Positions 5,001-5,891 of a DNA stretch of 5,891 nucleotides are shown piece after piece (positions within the stretch are counted from its first letter, which is position 1; every line of letters begins with the position of its first letter). The position numbers were made by a program, and so were the translations under genes. Below the pieces are notes generated by a model, which was given only the letters and a program-made list of their open reading frames with translations, made no database searches and was not told the DNA's origin. The stretch is from an uncultured Bacilli bacterium (GTDB lineage: Bacteria; Bacillota_I; Bacilli_A; RF39; UBA660), in assembly GCA_934132925.1 (NCBI GenBank), contig CAKPAL010000046.1, positions 1 to 5,891 on the forward strand, in the 5' to 3' direction.

Positions 5001-5891
5001 TTAACAATTACAACTATTTTTATAGTCATTTACTCTCTCTATTGGAACACCTTCATAAGCCTTTCTACCACATCCAGGGCAAGTATCACCAATAACACCA
5101 ACATAACCACATACTGGATCCCTATCTACTGGATGGTTAATAGCGGCATATCCCATATCATTTTCATACATTAATCTAATAATTTTTTCAAATGCTTCTA
5201 AGTTATTAGTAGTATCACCATCTAACTCAATATAACTTATATGACCAGCATTAGTATATTTATGATATGGACCTTCCTTCTTAATTTTATTTACTATTGA
5301 TATATTATAATATACTGGTACATGGAATGAATTAGTATAATATTCTCTATCAGTAACACCTTTAATCTTACCATATACTGCTTTATCAATATTAATAAAT
5401 CTACCAGATAAACCTTCAGCAGGAGTAGCAAGTAATGTAAAGTTTAACTTATATTCTTTAGCATACTCATCACATTTATTTCTCATAAACTCAATAATTT
5501 CAAGACCTAACTTTTGAGCTTCTTCACTTTCACCATGATGTTTACCAATCAAAGCTTTAAGACATTCAGCAAGTCCTATAAAACCAATAGATAATGTACC
5601 ATGTTTTAATATTTTTCTTAATCTATCATTAGGTTTTAACTTATCAGAATCTATCCATATTCCTTGTCCTAATAGAAATGGAAAGTTATATAATCTCTTA
5701 TTACATTGAATTTCAAATCTTTCAAGTAATTGATCCTTTACTAAATCCATTAATTCTCCTAGTTCTTCGTAGAAGCCTTTCATATCAGTCTCATCATTTC
5801 TTACAATACCATGTTTAATACCAAGTCTAGGTAAGTTAATCGAAGTAAATGATAAATTACCTCTACCAGGAGTAACTGCTTTGTCTTCATC
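5001..5891 (-). CDS. nrdD: Anaerobic ribonucleoside-triphosphate reductase NrdD, C-terminal half, lacking its glycyl-radical loop
   Basis: NrdD reduces ribonucleotides to deoxyribonucleotides without oxygen. The frame is open to the window edge; the ATG at 5783 is internal, because the 36 codons before it continue the family sequence (GRGNLSF, NLPRLGI). The 296 visible residues include HGTLSIGFIGL (97-107), TPAEGLSGRF (156-165), DREYYTNSFHVPV (181-193) and NAGHISYIEL (214-223), all typical of NrdD. A zinc-binding segment follows: Asp258-Pro-Val-Cys261 and Cys271-Pro-Gly-Cys274. E. coli NrdD has a cysteine where Asp258 stands. After EGVPIERV (280-287), where the glycyl-radical loop should begin, the protein ends with NDYKNSCNC and a TAA. 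The missing loop is encoded by the next gene, at 4805-4975. The thiyl-radical cysteine and any N-terminal ATP cone would lie upstream, outside the window. Confidence 0.95.
   Translation of the reverse strand, partial: DEDKAVTPGRGNLSFTSINLPRLGIKHGIVRNDETDMKGFYEELGELMDLVKDQLLERFEIQCNKRLYNFPFLLGQGIWIDSDKLKPNDRLRKILKHGTLSIGFIGLAECLKALIGKHHGESEEAQKLGLEIIEFMRNKCDEYAKEYKLNFTLLATPAEGLSGRFINIDKAVYGKIKGVTDREYYTNSFHVPVYYNISIVNKIKKEGPYHKYTNAGHISYIELDGDTTNNLEAFEKIIRLMYENDMGYAAINHPVDRDPVCGYVGVIGDTCPGCGRKAYEGVPIERVNDYKNSCNC

Noticed and set aside
4976..5003. Programmed frameshift, readthrough or a single sequencing error joining nrdD to the small gene.
   Set aside because: Both routes meet further stops (TAA at 4979-4977 in the nrdD frame and TAA at 4999-4997 in the small gene's frame). 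The small gene also has its own ribosome site, and the junction segment is present twice, so no single event restores one protein.
4872..5174. Plus-strand open frame of about 100 codons across the nrdD/small-gene junction.
   Set aside because: It is antisense to well-recognised coding sequence on the minus strand, has no ribosome site and resembles no protein. The same holds for the plus-strand frames at 1213-1407, 1636-1830 and 1900-2292 inside priA.
5001..5783. Taking the ATG at 5783 as the start of the nrdD gene.
   Set aside because: The 36 codons upstream to the window edge are open and continue the NrdD family sequence (GRGNLSF, NLPRLGI), so the ATG is internal and the gene is cut by the window.
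1..5891. CRISPR arrays, insertion sequences, tRNA or rRNA genes, phage or defence genes.
   Set aside because: No spaced direct repeats, transposase motifs, terminal inverted repeats or tRNA-like cloverleaf were seen; apart from the split nrdD the window is ordinary chromosomal housekeeping DNA.

Overview
The window is AT-rich, roughly 30% G+C by eye. Every gene that can be supported lies on the minus strand. The codon choice (AGA for Arg, TTA for Leu, mostly TAA stops), strong GGAGG-type ribosome sites, a cell-wall SEDS synthase and an anaerobic ribonucleotide reductase together suggest a low-G+C Gram-positive anaerobe. An uncultured gut Bacilli lineage close to the Mollicutes (RF39-like) is my inference; no marker in the window proves it. 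Trp codons checked are TGG and no TGA stop is used, so nothing points to a changed genetic code.

In transcription order (high to low coordinates) there are four blocks. (1) 5891-4248 is an anaerobic dNTP-synthesis operon: the C-terminal half of nrdD (open to the window edge), a 56-codon gene at 4805-4975 too short for routine gene lists, and nrdG, closed by a probable terminator. (2) 4146-3007 is a SEDS-family peptidoglycan polymerase (FtsW/SpoVE type), with its own extended -10 promoter and a terminator that contains its stop codon. (3) 2864-684 is priA, the replication-restart helicase, again with its own likely promoter and a terminator directly after the stop codon. (4) 546-115 is a small helical protein of unknown function, followed by a terminator, a promoter and the first 14 codons of another gene that leaves the window at base 1.

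The most interesting part is block 1. The class III ribonucleotide reductase appears to be split. The long nrdD reading frame stops right after its zinc-binding segment, ending in Ser-Cys-Asn-Cys. The glycyl-radical loop (Arg-Arg-Ile-Thr-Gly-Tyr-Leu) and the conserved Arg-Val-Lys-His tail sit on the separate 56-residue gene, which has its own ribosome site. Neither stop-codon readthrough nor a single frameshift can join the two frames. The radical glycine would therefore be delivered in trans, much as YfiD/GrcA does for pyruvate formate-lyase. NrdG, the activase that installs this radical, starts at a TAATG overlap with the small gene. Whether this arrangement is already known in related genomes cannot be judged without a database search.

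The stretches between genes are short (25 to 142 bases) and hold stacked terminators, extended -10 promoters and one structured block with competing hairpins between priA and the helical-protein gene.
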